Positions 46,690-58,394 of a DNA stretch of 64,000 nucleotides are shown piece by piece; the first letter of the stretch is position 1; the number at the start of each line of letters is the position of its first letter. Under the pieces are notes generated by a model. It made no database searches, was not told the origin of the DNA, and saw only the letters and a list, made by a program, of their open reading frames with translations. The DNA lies in assembly GCA_018398815.1 (NCBI GenBank), contig CM031607.1, forward strand, positions 87,110,673-87,174,672. Reading direction: 5' to 3'. The position numbers were made by a program, and so were the translations under genes. This DNA is from Conus ventricosus. Lineage: Eukaryota > Mollusca > Gastropoda > Neogastropoda > Conidae.

Positions 46690-48826
46690 GTAAAAAAACA
46701 GGTTAAGTATATTTACAAACTTAGCAAGGGTGATTATTGTAAGTTTAGAAAGATTGTAAATGATCATGATTGGTCTGTGATGTCAGAAATGAATAGCGAA
46801 GAGTGTTGGAACTACATAAAAAGATTACTGCATAATGGTATGGAGAAATGTATCCCTAAAGTTAAAGTTAGGGATACTAAAAAAGTACAACCTGTATGGA
46901 TGAATAAGACAGCGTTCAGATGTATTAAAAAGAAATATAAACTATTCAAAAGATACCTTACCACTAAATCAGGTTATGCTTATCTGAAATACATAAAGGA
47001 AAGAAACAAATGTAAAAAGTTGTTAAAAAGAATAAGAAGAGATTATGAGAAGCAGATCGCCAATGAAGGTAAAATAAATCCAAAAATGTTTTGGAGGTAT
47101 GTGCAACAGCAAATGAAAATGAGTACAGGTATAAGTGCATTAAAGAGACCTGATGGTACATTTGCAGTGGATGACATGGATAAGGCTCAAATGTTAAATA
47201 CATTTTTTTCAAGTGTATTTACCCAAGAAAATTTATATGACATTCCGGACTTGAGAGAAGGATGTTATTCAAATGGGGTAATGTTAACAGAAATTCGAGT
47301 AACTCCCAAAGCTGTGGAGAGTAAATTAAAACAACTTAACCCAAATAAGGCACAGGGTCCTGATTTATTGCCACCAAGGGTACTAAAGAGCTAAGTGAAG
47401 AACTATCTGTTCCACTGTGTTCATTTTTTAATAAGACACTTGAAACTGGTGTATTACCTGAAGACTGGAAAACGGCAGAGGTGACAGCGATTTTTAAGAA
47501 AGGTACAAAATGTGAACCGAGCAACTACAGACCTGTAAGTCTTACTTGTATTTATGCAAGGTTTTAGAAAGTATTGTCAGAGACTCAATGGTCTCCTATT
47601 TTACAGATAATAATTTATATTCTAAATGTCCAGCATGGTTTTCGAAAAAAACGATCATGTGTCCACACAGCTGTTAGAGGTTATGGAGGATATAACAACA
47701 ATGCTAGATGGCAGACAAGGAATTGATATCATATACATGGATTTTAGAAAAGCTTTTGATACGGTTCCGCATAAGAGACTCCTTATAAAGCTAGCAGCAT
47801 ACGGTATTGGTGGCACCTCATTAAAATGGATCAAAACTTTTTGAGTGATAGAACTCAACAAGTCAGAGTAGGGGCAGCCAAATCAAAGAAATGTAATGTT
47901 CTTAGTGGTATCCCTCAAGGAAGTATACTGGGACCGGTTCTTTTCACTATTTTTATAAATGATCTACCAGATAACCTTGTCAGTCCATGTAAAATATTTG
48001 CAGATGATACTAAGATTTACAATTGTACATCAAAGAGTACTTATATTCAAAACGATATCTACAAACTGCAAGAGTGGTCTAAGTCGTGGAATCTGTATTT
48101 CAACATGACCAAGTGTGGTGTATTGCACGTCAGGAATAATAATCAAAATAATGAATATAAAATGATGGAGAATGATGTTTATCACCAAGTAGTGGCTCTT
48201 ACTGAAGAAAAAGACTTGGGTGTTACTTCGATAGCAGGTTGTCATTTGACCCTCACTTACAGAGAGTGGTAAATAAAGCTAACCAGATGTTAGGTATCAT
48301 AAAAAGGAGTTTTACTTTTTTAGATAAAGATACTTTTTTGAAATTATACAAAGCTTTTGTCAGGCCACATTTGGAGTATGCTAATGTGATTTGGAGCCCT
48401 TTTTTAAAGCGTCAATCAATAATGTTAGAAAAGGTTCAACGACGAGCTACCAAATTGCTGAAGCATTGCAAAAACTTATCATATAATGAAGATTGAAATA
48501 TTTGAATCTGCACTCGCTGAGGGAAGAAGGATCAGAGGTGACCTAATTCAAGTTTATAAGATCTTTAATGGCTATGATGATATTGACATTGAGACATTCT
48601 TTTCTGCTGCACAAACTTCGAGTACTAGAAACTCTGAAGGAAAGATTTTTATAAAGCACTGTAACACTAACCAACGTAAATTTTCATTTTCTTATAGAGT
48701 TGCTAACCACTGGAATGAAATACCTACTACCATTAAATTTGCACCTGATATTAATACTTTCAAGAATTTTCTAGATAATGATTCAAAATTTAGAGAATTG
48801 TTTCATGACTATGATGGATTGCAATG
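46690..48826 (+). pseudogene. LINE A reverse transcriptase and C-terminal region
   Basis: Linker rich in Lys, then NKAQGPDLLPPRVLK (about 47344), NYRPVSLTCI (about 47524), HGFRKKRSCVHT (about 47635), YMDFRKAFDTVPH (about 47736), GIPQGSILGPVLFTIFINDL (about 47910) and the catalytic FADDTKIY (47997-48020). The C-terminal region LYKAFVRPHLEYANVIW and RGDLIQVYKIFNGYDD ends at a stop near 48826. At least six frame changes or stops. Confidence 0.85.
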
Positions 48827-48959
48827 AAGATATTAATTGTAGCATGCCATATGACCCAAAAAGTGAAGAAATTTAGAGGGGACACATGATAGACCGCGAG
48901 GTCTAGGCTAATGAAGCCAGTCCCTACTACTACTACTACTACTACTACTACTTTTAAGT

Positions 48960-49690
48960 TGTTCTGGTGAGAAAACAATAAACACCTGAAGAAATCACAT
49001 TACAGAGAGAGCTCGAGAGAGCTCGAGAGAGATTACCGTTGCGTTCATGTCATAAGTGGCAACAGCAACGTACTCTAAAAGATCCAGATCCAGAGACCTC
49101 ATGGTACTAATGTACTTTCACAATCATACCATGGGCGCAGCCATTTTGATTAATAAAATATTATCAACGATAAAATTTAAGATAAAATTATTCGTTTTTG
49201 TAGTTCTGTAATGAAAATTTGATGAAAAAATTTTGAGTGGGAAATTAGTATAAAATGTTTGAAATAAAATGAATTTGCAAATGTCGCACACGCGAGATTA
49301 CAGGGCGCGTAGTTTGAATGATCTTTTTTACAGAAGATTTGCAATTGATCTCCAGCCAAACATCAGGTCCAGTGGTGTTGTTCGAAGGCAGTTCTGACTC
49401 GTTGTGACTTTCAATATTGCTTTTTCACTGATAGTAACAACAATTGTATTCATGCAGAATTTTATATGGATGCATAATTAATAGAAGCAAATTTCCTTTC
49501 GAAATCAAGTCTTGACTTGTACTGATCTAATCTAGTGTGTGTGTCTTCTTCCTAATCTAGTGTGACTGTGTGTGTACAGATCCTCGTTCTGTGCTCAAAT
49601 CGGTGTCAAAGTTTAACAAACAAGTTAGGAAGCGCATTCGCCGCATGGCACAATGAAATGTAATTAATCTCACATTCGGCAAGATCAAGT
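48960..49690. other. flank between LINE copies; possible METTL25 promoter region
   Basis: No element recognised beyond GAGCTCGAGAG repeats at 49006-49030. Contains the possible first exon listed separately. 49150-49690 has nothing recognisable. Confidence 0.45.
49037..49102 (-). CDS. possible first coding exon of METTL25-like gene
   Basis: On the minus strand ATG at 49102 in good context (TACCATGAGG) opens MRSLDLDLLEYVAVATYDMN then AT, followed by donor ACG/GTAATC. A short upstream frame MAAPMV-stop (from about 49138) is typical of a leader. If spliced to the acceptor at 45268, the phase (0) does not fit the MDGSD frame (needs 1). So either the exon is 5' UTR-like, a base is wrong, or the call is false. 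No homology recognised. Confidence 0.25.
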
Positions 49691-49699
49691 CATACTGAT

Positions 49700-50075
49700 G
49701 ACTGGAAGTTCTAAGTGGTATACCACAAGGGAGTATTTTGGGTCCCGTATTATTTACAATATTCATAAATGATCTGCCAAACTCGGTGAAAGTATTTGCA
49801 ATATATTCGCGGACGATACGAAAATTTATAATACAACTTATAATCATAATACATTACAAAATGATATTGATAGTTTATCCAGATGGTCTGCCACATGGAA
49901 TTTGCATTTTAATGCGGACAAGTGCAACGTGTTACATGTTGGACGTAAGAACCCAAGATACCAATATACAATGCTAAACAGTAATACTGGTGAGCGTGCA
50001 GATATTTCAACATGTGATTATGAAAAAGATCTTGGTGTTATTTTGATTCTGGCCTAGTATTCGATAGCCTATTCA
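49700..50075 (+). mobile_element. LINE B, left part (reverse transcriptase fragment)
   Basis: VLSGIPQGSILGPVLFTIFI, an IFADDTKIYNTT block after a frame change near 49800, WNLHFNADKCNVLHVGRKNP and DYEKDLGV. Same family as LINE A, 5'-truncated. It stops after FDSGLVFDS at about 50075; the homologous sequence resumes at 53878 with NKANKMIGIIKR. Confidence 0.85.
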
Positions 50076-50137
50076 AAACTCAAGATGGCTACCGGCGTGT
50101 TGTTCCTCGGCTTCGTTAAAAGTTTTTCTATTTTTCC

Positions 50138-50755
50138 TTGCTCTTTCCACATGTGACAGGAACAAACAATATTCCTAGCACTCAGTTTAATTTTGAAATT
50201 TTAGATGTAGATGTAGACGCCTTTAGTTCTATTTTTGCAGGTTTCAAAACTTTGTGCAAACTGAACCATGTTAGTCTCCTGTGTGCACCTGTGCCGAGTA
50301 CTGTTCTCACGTCTATTACTAGGCCCAGATTTGAACCCCTGATTTCAATTAACATCAGAAATAGTACAGTGATAAGGAATTGTTTGATTAAAAGAGTTAG
50401 ACATAGAGGAGTTAAATCATGGCTTTTAAGCCTTATCCTATCGGGAGACATTGAACTCAATCCTGGTCCGTCCACCAAAGTAAAATATCCATGCGGAGTT
50501 TGCAATTTAAGAGTCACATGGAAACATAAAGCAGTTGCCTGTGACGTCTGCAATTCATGGTATCACACTAAATGTATGTTAATGAATTCAGCAGTTTATG
50601 AAGCATTATGCAATAGTGATATATCTTGGACTTGTTTTACCTGCGGGCTTCCAAACTTTAGCTCAAGACTTTTTGAAGATTCTATTGAAGACTGCAGCTC
50701 AGAAAGCAACCGTTTTGACCCTATCTCACCAGACCGATCCCAAAAGAAAACTTGA
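50138..50755 (+). CDS. LINE C N-terminal protein: 2A-type peptide plus PHD finger
   Basis: 205 codons. Residues 1-100 have no recognised domain. Residues 103-111 read GDIELNPGP (50444-50470), matching the D-x-E-x-NPGP consensus that makes ribosomes skip a peptide bond between the last Gly and Pro. Directly after comes a C4-H-C3 PHD finger (CGVCNLRV, CDVCNSWYHTKC, WTCFTC; residues about 119-170). 2A peptides are known in some CR1/APE-type LINEs of marine invertebrates (recalled). The stop at 50753-50755 is followed at once by the endonuclease in another frame with no ATG, so the two were probably one ORF. Confidence 0.88.
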   Translation: MLFPHVTGTNNIPSTQFNFEILDVDVDAFSSIFAGFKTLCKLNHVSLLCAPVPSTVLTSITRPRFEPLISINIRNSTVIRNCLIKRVRHRGVKSWLLSLILSGDIELNPGPSTKVKYPCGVCNLRVTWKHKAVACDVCNSWYHTKCMLMNSAVYEALCNSDISWTCFTCGLPNFSSRLFEDSIEDCSSESNRFDPISPDRSQKKT

Positions 50756-51560
50756 AATTTTGTCCTAAGTTTGCATCCACCCCTGATTCTAAAACTGATA
50801 AAATCCCAAATCATAAAGTGCAACGGAACCCCAAATCATTAAGAGAAAAAGATAAACTTAAATGCATAGTTGTAAATTTTCAATCTCTTATAAAGAAAAA
50901 GGAAGAACTCAGTAATTTAGTCACCGAAAAAAACATTGATGTTGTAATTGGAACAGAAACTTGGCTAGAAACTGGAACATCCAGCAGCGAACTTCTAATG
51001 GAGGACTTTGATATTTATAGAAAGGACAGACTTGGAAAAAGAGGTGGGGGAGTCTTGATTGCCATTAGGAAGAACTTAGCCAGTGAGTTTTTATATCAAG
51101 GCAAAAATAGTGAAAGTTTATTTGTAGGATTAATTTTAAGAATAAGAGACCTGTCATTGTTGGATCAGTTTACAGACCTCCAGACTCAGATGAAAATGTA
51201 TGTTCGTCTATCTGCAGAGACATTTCTAATATTGTTTTGGCCAATAGGAAGGCAATATTATGGATTGGTGGAGACTTTAACTTACCAGATATTGATTGGA
51301 GTGAAGATGCCATACTTGGTAATCAATACAGTAAAAATATTAATACTCAGTTTTTTGATGCCACCAAAGACCTTGGATTAGTACAGTCAGTTGAATCACC
51401 AACTCGTGGTAAGGCATTCCTGGATTTATTTTTTACCAATTGTCCAGGCGCCTTAGGCAATCAGGAATTAATTGCAGGCCTGGGTGATCATGATATAGTT
51501 CTCTTAGAGAGCAACTTTCAACCCTTTCGAAGAAAACCCCTAAACGTACCATCAGACTCT
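50756..51560 (+). pseudogene. LINE C endonuclease domain
   Basis: KLKCIVVNFQSLIKKKEEL, VVIGTETWLETG, YRKDRLGKRGGGVLIAIRKN, then after a frame change near 51150-51240 ILWIGGDFNLPDIDW, LDLFFTNCPG and LGDHDIVLL. All main APE-type endonuclease blocks (N, ETWL, RGGGV, GDFN, DH) are present. No ATG opens it. Confidence 0.85.
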
Positions 51561-51583
51561 GGAACCAAGCAGATTTACCAAAA

Positions 51584-53660
51584 TTGCGCAGGGATACTCG
51601 TGATTTCAGCCGTCTTTTTTTGAGATCCCATAGTGTTAAAGATAATGTCAGTGACCTTTGGAAGTGTATAAAATCTAACTTGGAATTTATTATGGATGAC
51701 AACATACCTACTAAAATAACTTCAAGCAAGAACCACCAGCCATGGATTACTACAAAAACTAAACGTTTGTTGAGAAGGAAACATCGTTTCTTTAAGAAAT
51801 TGAAACTACATCCTAATTCAGAAAAATTACTGGTTAGGTATAAACATATTAAGAGACGGTGTCAGAGAGAATGTAGACTTGCTCACTCCAATTATGTTAA
51901 TTCGATGATTTCGGAAGGTGATCATCAAAACAAGAAATTATGGTCTTACATAAGGGGTAAGAGACAGGACAACATTGGGATTCCAGACCTGAGAAACAAC
52001 CAGAATAACCTAATACAGGACCCTGAAGGGAAAGCAAACTTACTAAACAAGCAGTTTTGTTCAGTTTTCTCAAATCCCAAACCTTTAATTAATGTTAGAC
52101 TAAAGGATGATGATAAACTCCCTGAAATGCAAAACATCAAAGTAAACAAAGCAGGAGTATTTAAGTTACTGACCAATATCAATGAAAACAAAGCTACTGG
52201 TCCCGATGGCGTTCCTGGCAAGCTCTTAAAAATTATGTGCCAATGAATTGAGTGAGGTATACCAATTACTTTACCAAGCTTCACTGGACCAGGGAGTAAT
52301 ACCTGATGAGTGGCGAGATGCGAGCATTGTTCCCTTATTCAAAAAGGGTGACAAAACAAAAGCAGAGAACTATAGACCTGTATCTCTTACATCCATATCA
52401 GCTAAACTACTTGAACACATAATATATAGTAGCATAATGGACCATCTTGACAAATATGACTTCTTAAATATTCCCAGCATGGTTTTAGACAGCGAAGGAG
52501 TTGTGAGACTCAACTTATAACAACTCTCAATGATTTTAGTAACTGTTTAAATAACAGACAGCAAATAGATGCAATTTTATTAGACTTTTCTAAAGCCTTT
52601 GATAAGGTTGACCATGAGGGCCTGCTGCTTAAATTAGAACACATTGGCATTGACGGTTCTTTGCTAAAATGGGCTAGATCATTCCTCGTTGGGAGAACGC
52701 AGAAAGTTGTTGTGGAAGGGTCGTCATCCCATTGTAAACCAGTCTTGTCAGGTGTACCACAGGGAACTGTTCTGGGGCCCTTGTTTTTCTTAATTTATAT
52801 AAATGACATAAGTAGAAATCTCTCTCCTGGAACTACTATAAGGCTTTTTGCAGATGACAGTTTAGTATATAGAACAATCAGAAGCAAGAATGATACTCGC
52901 ATTCTACAAGAAGATCTAAACGCTTTACAAGAGTGGGAAAGAACTTGGAAAATGGAATTTCATCCCCAAAAGTGCCAAGTGTTGCGTATATGTAACAAAC
53001 GCTCACCAATTAGATCAGATTATTCTATCCATAATACTATTCTTAAAGAAACTAATGCTGCAAAATATTTAGGCGTGATTATAGATAGTCGTCTCAAATG
53101 GAAAGAACATTACAATTTAGTATGTAAGAAAGCAAATAACATCTTAGCTTTCTTATACAGGAACATCAATGACTGCCCCAAAAGGTTAAAGACGACTGCT
53201 ACAAAACACTGGTTAGACCAGTACTGGATATGGTTGCTCAGTTTGGGATCCTTACCATCTAAAGGACATTGATAACCTCGAAAAGATTCAGAAGAGAGCA
53301 GCACGGTTCGTAACAGGGAACCACATCAGAGAAAAGGGGAATACTAGGAAGAACATGAGGAAATTAGAATGGAAACCCTTAGAAGAGAGAAGAGCTTTTA
53401 TTAAACTTAACACCTTTTTCAAAGGCAGAGCTAAAGTAATTGATATTCCAATGGAACAACTAGTATTGAATAAAAGTAGCACCAGGAGTGGCGGTCAATG
53501 TTATACCATACCTGCATCAAATATTGACAGCCACTTACATTCTTTTTATCCCAGTTCTGTACGGCTGTGGAACTCACTGCCGGGTGCCATCAAGATTGCC
53601 ACAAGTGCAATCTCATTCAAGGGACAAATTGATTCGACAGTTTTGAGATCTGCATATTGA
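51584..53660 (+). pseudogene. LINE C reverse transcriptase
   Basis: Linker HQPWITTKTKRLLRRKHRFF, NENKATGPDGVPGKLLK (about 52182), VIPDEWRDASIVPLFKKGDK, ENYRPVSLTSISAKLLE, AILLDFSKAFDKVDHEGLLL, LSGVPQGTVLGPLFFLIYIN, the catalytic FADDSLVY (52847-52870), KYLGVIIDSRLKWKEHY, and a C-terminal VRLWNSLPGAIKIA ending at 53658. Frame changes near 52245, 52490 and 53210. Confidence 0.87.
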
Positions 53661-53877
53661 TGATTTTCTATTTTTTTTCCCCAGATATTTTATTATCACC
53701 TGGGCCTGAATTTGGCCATTGCTTTTAAATCGAGTGCGACCCCTTGTTGCCAAATTTGCTCCAGGGGCCAACAGTCAGAGTCGCACTGTTTTATGTTATT
53801 TTATTTTATTTTTAAATATGCGCGCTGGTGACCTACTCGTTTTTGAGTGAACCAGTATTTTAGGAAGAAGAAGAAGA

Positions 53878-54560
53878 AGAAATAAAGCTAATAAAATGAT
53901 TGGTATAATTAAACGTACTTTTAGTCATATAGATAAAGATATTTTTACAAAAATATACAAGGCTTTCGTTAGACCTCATTTGGAATATGGCAATACAATT
54001 TGGTATCCTCGATTAAAGAGGCAGTCTGCTGCTTTGGAAAGAGCAACAAAGCTTGTAAAGAATATACAAAATCTTTCCTATGAAGGTAGGTTTAAAAGCT
54101 CTTGGACTGCCTACTCTAAAAACAAGACGAGTGAGGGGCGATTTGATCCAAGTCTATAAAATATTTAATTGTGTTGACAATATTCCTATTTCAAAATTTT
54201 TTACTGCATCAAGAGTTGATATTACCAGAAATAGTGTGGATAAAATTTATCATGAATATTATCGCACTAACCTAAGAAAATTCTCTTTTAGTAACAGAGT
54301 AACAAATCTTTGGAATAAATTAACCCCTAACATTAAATGTGCACAAAATACTAAACCGTTTCAAAAGCTCTATCGATGATAGTGTACTATTGAAGACTAT
54401 TTATTTTGACTAAGTATGATAAATAAAGACTTGAGCGAGTTAAAGACCTGACCGTGTGAAGACAGATAACATATAGAAGGGACATGTAAAGCCAGTTCTG
54501 GCTATAATTGCTAAAGGCAATTGTCCCTACAACCTAAACCTAAACCTAAACCTAAACCTG
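53878..54560 (+). mobile_element. LINE B, right part (C-terminal region, 3' UTR and tail)
   Basis: NKANKMIGIIKRTFSHIDKD, FVRPHLEYGNTIWYPRLKRQ, RGDLIQVYKIFN and NLWNKL match the end of LINE A. The 3' UTR ends GTCCCTAC, as in LINE A, but the tail is (CCTAAA)n, five units (54534-54559). Confidence 0.85.
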
Positions 54561-54624
54561 ATGACCCCCCATTCCCATCCGTATGTTGGTATATGTTGAT
54601 TGACACTGTCTTAACTTCCTAAAA

Positions 54625-54675
54625 CTTCTTCCTAAAATACTGGTTCACTCAAAAACGAGTAGGTCACCAGCGCGC
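54625..54675 (-). mobile_element. 51-bp extreme 3' fragment of LINE C family, inverted
   Basis: The reverse complement is identical to 53820-53870, the last 51 bases of LINE C before and into its (GAA) tail (GCGCGCTGGTGACCTACTCG start). Fits an extremely 5'-truncated insertion. Confidence 0.8.
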
Positions 54676-56973
54676 AATGTCATGAACAATGAAGAGAGTT
54701 ACTACAGTTAAACCAATCGTTCATTGATTCAGTCACGTTGACACAGAGGGGTTTCAAAAGTAACTGGGATCCGATTCTGTTTTGTTTCATTCCTTTCAAA
54801 ATCATTGACAAAATCCAGATTTACCAGTGAACTCTTCAGATGAAAGGAAAAGCAACTTTCTCAAAGTAGAAAATAATGCCATCCATTGCATATAATTCTG
54901 GAAATTTGAGAAAGTTGCTTTTCTCTAAGCAGAAGAATATAATAATTCACCACGAATACATAGTGGTGAATGTGGACTTTGTCAAATCATTGTTACAAAA
55001 CCTATAACTTTAAACTGGATCTGCTTAGTTCTACTGAGCAGCAACCACAATCATTTATGACTGCAACTGCGTCAAACAATAAAAGCCATAAAAAGAGGTT
55101 GGAAGGAATGGAGAAAGAGACAGTGAGAGAGAGAGAGAGAAGGCTGACCCAACCAAACAGAGGCAGAGAATGAGAAGAAAAAGGGTTGTCTAGGTCAGAC
55201 GGGGACCGATCATTGACCCCGTGCATGATGAAGTTTCAACCACTGCTGGCTGCTAGGAGTGAAGGCATGGGGTTGGTTTGTAGGCTGGAGGTCTGCCAGA
55301 GCCTTTCTAGAGAAGATTCTGTCAGAAAGGGACTTAGACAGTGTCTTTGCAAAGGATATTCTAGGGCAAAATTTACACACACACACACACATTCACACGC
55401 ACACACACACACACAAACACACACATACAAAACAAGGTACAAAAAGTGAAAATAGACAAAGGTTTCAGTGTGTGTGACAAATTTTGTTAACTGTCACAAA
55501 TTATTAATACACATGTATGAAAATGCACAGAACGATACTCCCCAGACAGCCGTTAGTGTAGAAACAGAGTGACAGATTCTGCAGCTTATGATCATCTGGA
55601 CTTTTTTGTGTGCTTTTGTAATATTTGTGATGTCGGATGGAGATGTAATTGATGAAAGTTTTCTTCTATTTGGTACAGTGTGCTTGTTTTGCACCTTGGT
55701 TTAAGCAAACATATTTTTCCAAGGTTTCAGTCACATTGCAGTCTCGAGTCTGTTTCAATCTCCTTAATTGTAGGAGCCCCAACTTTACATGTTCGCTCAC
55801 CTTCAAACAGGATATCGCAATGTCATATTTTCTTTCCATCAAATATTAGCGTGTCTATGGTTTGATCAGAAAAGGCCTGAATGTTTTATAAAAGGTATGT
55901 CAAACCAGTGCATATTTTATGAAAGACAGGTCTGCAGAGATCCAGACTTTGGTGCATTTGCAGAACTGGAAAGAAGCTTTATAGGGTTCAGAGCAGGCTG
56001 CAAGCTTCTTTCACTAATTGATGTTTTGCCTTCTTGATTTTATCACCTTCATTTCACTATCGTCAGCCATATGACTTGTTTGATTAGAAAAAAGAATATA
56101 TTTGATACACATGTATGTATAAATCATACAGATTTACAGTCATAGACGATAAAAGGAAAGTTGTAGAGAGAAATGTAATTGTGTGTCAGTGTTACAACTG
56201 AGCTTGTATACATGTTTATGTCACTGTGTGTGTGTGTGTCTGTGTGTGTGCATTGCTTTTTTGTTTTGTGTTTGTTTCATTCTGAGCTTAAATGATGGAA
56301 TTTTCACTAGTTTCAGTTTCTCTAGTGTAAAACTCTTAGTTGTGCAGACAGCAGATTCATCCATCCAACCCTGCCATTCAGCAGGACCTATTTACTTAAT
56401 TAACCCTGCTATCTGAATGATAGGGAAAGTGTGTATGTTGCTGTCTTAACTTCAGGCGCATTGTCTACCATTGTTGCCATCACAGCTGACTTACATTCCC
56501 TATGACTGAGTGATTACCCTTCCAAAAATTTTATTCACCCACATCACATCCAATTACTTAGTATAAGAGAAGGTGCTTTCAAATCTAGCAGTACAAAAGA
56601 GAAAGAGTAAGATTAGTATGAACATGACCCATTGACCAGAACTTACCAGTTAAAGCGCAAATCTATTTTTATGATGTCCCCAACGTAGACATCTGTACCA
56701 GTAATGGGCAACAACTCATGTATGTATGTGTGTGTGTGTGCGCGGGCCTGTATGTGTTGTATGTGTGTGTGTACAAACCCTACTCAGCTGGTTAAACCAG
56801 TGTTACACTTCTCCACTCTAACCCATTATGTTTTCAAAGGACAGTTTTTTTAGTACATGTTTGACGTCCGCTTTCTGAAACAGAAGAATGAGCGCCAATT
56901 GAACACTCTTTAAAACTTTGTTCTTTTGTATGACAGACACAGGCAGAGCTTTTCTAGAGAGGCAGACAGAGAC
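54676..56973. other. intergenic, presumed 5' flank of CIP2A-like gene
   Basis: No gene recognised. Inverted repeat GAAAAGCAACTTTCTCAAA (54848-54866) with its complement near 54908-54926, (CA)n 55374-55428, (GT)n 56225-56250 and 56727-56772. A T-rich run of small frames at 55649-56037 has no motif. Confidence 0.5.
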
Positions 56974-57075
56974 ATGGAGATATCTTCCTGCGTGAAGGCT
57001 GTCGGCATGGCAGCCAAGCAGTACCACAACAACCCAGCACACAGCAATCATGGGTTACTTGCTGCCCAGCTGGAA
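56974..57075 (+). CDS. CIP2A: CIP2A-like, exon 1 (coding part)
   Basis: 34 codons, ATG at 56974. Reads MEISSCVKAVGMAAKQYHNN then PAHSNHGLLAAQLE; donor GAA/GTAAGA, phase 0. It matches the short N-terminal start of CIP2A in length, in the position of the C-K-x pattern and in the QLE/HLE end. CIP2A proteins inhibit PP2A and, with TOPBP1, tether broken chromosomes in mitosis (known for the vertebrate protein). Confidence 0.75.
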
Positions 57076-58394
57076 GTAAGAGTGCTGTGGTGGGGTTGAG
57101 TGCAATGGAAGCAATGGATAACTTCAATAAGACTTACAACACCTCCTTGTCACCCTCTGATAGCCTGGATGGATATATAAATTCATATAATTGTTCATTG
57201 AGCCTGACTTGTAATGATAAAGCTACACAATTACTTAATCTCAGGCTCCAGACCTGTTGCCCATATATTCCACCTGATTTACTTTCATTATTTTTTAAGT
57301 TGCATAGCGAGACGACTGCAGGCGGAAATCAAAACAAATCTAAATAAATGTAAGCGAACCGCCCCAGAGAACGTGACAAACGCGTTACAAGACACAACAC
57401 AACGCGTTTCACCTCTTAGGGTCTTTGACAGGTGACAAATATAAACGAAATAAAACAACGAACATTCACTTAGCTTTGATCGCTCAGATCGCTTAAGGGT
57501 TCAGCGCAAGAAAGCAGGCTCCTTCAAAACGCCTTCACTTCCTGCGCGAACTCCTAAGCGATCTAAGCGATCAAAGCTACGTGAATTTACGATGTTTATC
57601 GTTAATATCATCCCCTGAAAAGACCTAAGATGTCGAAACGCGTTGTGTTTAGTCTGTTGGACTCTTTGTCCACGTACACTGGGCGGTTGGCTAACATTTA
57701 TTTTAAGATAAGCTAATTTTATAAAAGTCAAGCAGCAATTTGATTTTCCATCATATTTTCATGTTCTGATGCAATTTAGAGTGATAAAGAACATTGTAGA
57801 TATGTACATCAGTTTTCAGGATAGAGCTTTGTTTGAAAGTGCTAAGCAAAAATTCGAATTCAAACCCTTAATATTCTGTTTGTATATATAAACATCGAGC
57901 AATTAATCCTGAATTAAAACTCGCATTAGATTCAAACCTAACTATATCATTTATAGTCCCCTCTGTATTGGCTGGGCTGTAAATTTATGATTAGAACATA
58001 ACAAGACAGAAAGAGATGGACCGACAGACTGACATAGAGAAGAGAATAACAGAGTGACAATCCTCCCCTATGACATCTCTACAATCCTCTTCCACTATGT
58101 CAGTCTGTCAGTCCGATCTCTTTCTGTCTCTGTTAAGACTGCATATTATATATCTTTTCAGAATGGAGTTTTTAGAGCTGTACTCCAGTTGGGTTTCATG
58201 TCTGCGTAGTCTCTTAAATACTGAAACATTGTGTGCTGTCTTGTACTCTTGAACTATTTCGTTTTGTGCTGTCTGTTTTTTATTGAATATAATGCGTTTG
58301 TTTTGTATTGGATATAATGCGTTTGTTTTTGTATTGAATATAATGCGTTTGTTTTTGTATTGAATGTAATGCCAGCATGGCTTCTGGCGTTCAG
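57076..58394 (+). other. CIP2A-like intron 1
   Basis: Contains the fold-back element 57303-57708. ATAATGCGTTTGTTTT(T)GTATTG-type units repeat four times at 58275-58375. No exon recognised. Confidence 0.6.
57303..57708. mobile_element. fold-back (palindromic) element, copy B
   Basis: A head GACGACTGCAGGCGGAAATC as in copy A, then a palindrome of about 370 bp: the outer arms share TAAATG(T)TAGC(G/C)AACCGCCC and ACACAACGCGTTTC, the inner arms share TAGCTTTGATCGCT and GATCGCTTA. Centre near 57524. Same family as 31401-31760. Confidence 0.75.

Larger units (their letters stand above)
46150..48955 (+). mobile_element. CR1-like non-LTR retrotransposon, 5'-truncated copy (LINE A)
   Basis: Endonuclease then reverse transcriptase then a C-terminal tail (RPHLEYANVIWSP, RGDLIQVYKIFNG), with a 3' UTR ending GTCCCTAC followed by (TAC)n (48926-48952), a microsatellite end as in CR1/L2 elements. 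The 5' side starts abruptly inside the endonuclease domain after a (CT)n(CA)n tract, as expected from truncated target-primed insertion. Multiple frameshifts make it inactive. Clade call (CR1/Jockey group) is by motif memory. Confidence 0.85.
50078..53877 (+). mobile_element. LINE C: near full-length CR1-like element with 2A and PHD, nested in LINE B
   Basis: 3.8 kb. 5' UTR from about 50078, a protein with a 2A-type motif and PHD finger, an endonuclease, a reverse transcriptase, a 3' UTR with a hairpin (AGTGCGAC 53733-53740 with GTCGCACT 53780-53787) and a (GAA)n tail (53863-53880). It interrupts LINE B between FDS and NKAN. No target duplication is evident. Frameshifts are few, so it is younger than LINE A and B. 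Confidence 0.88.

Noticed and set aside
54531..54560. Interstitial telomeric repeat
   Set aside because: The unit is CCTAAA, not the CCCTAA of animal telomeres, and it is the tail of LINE B.
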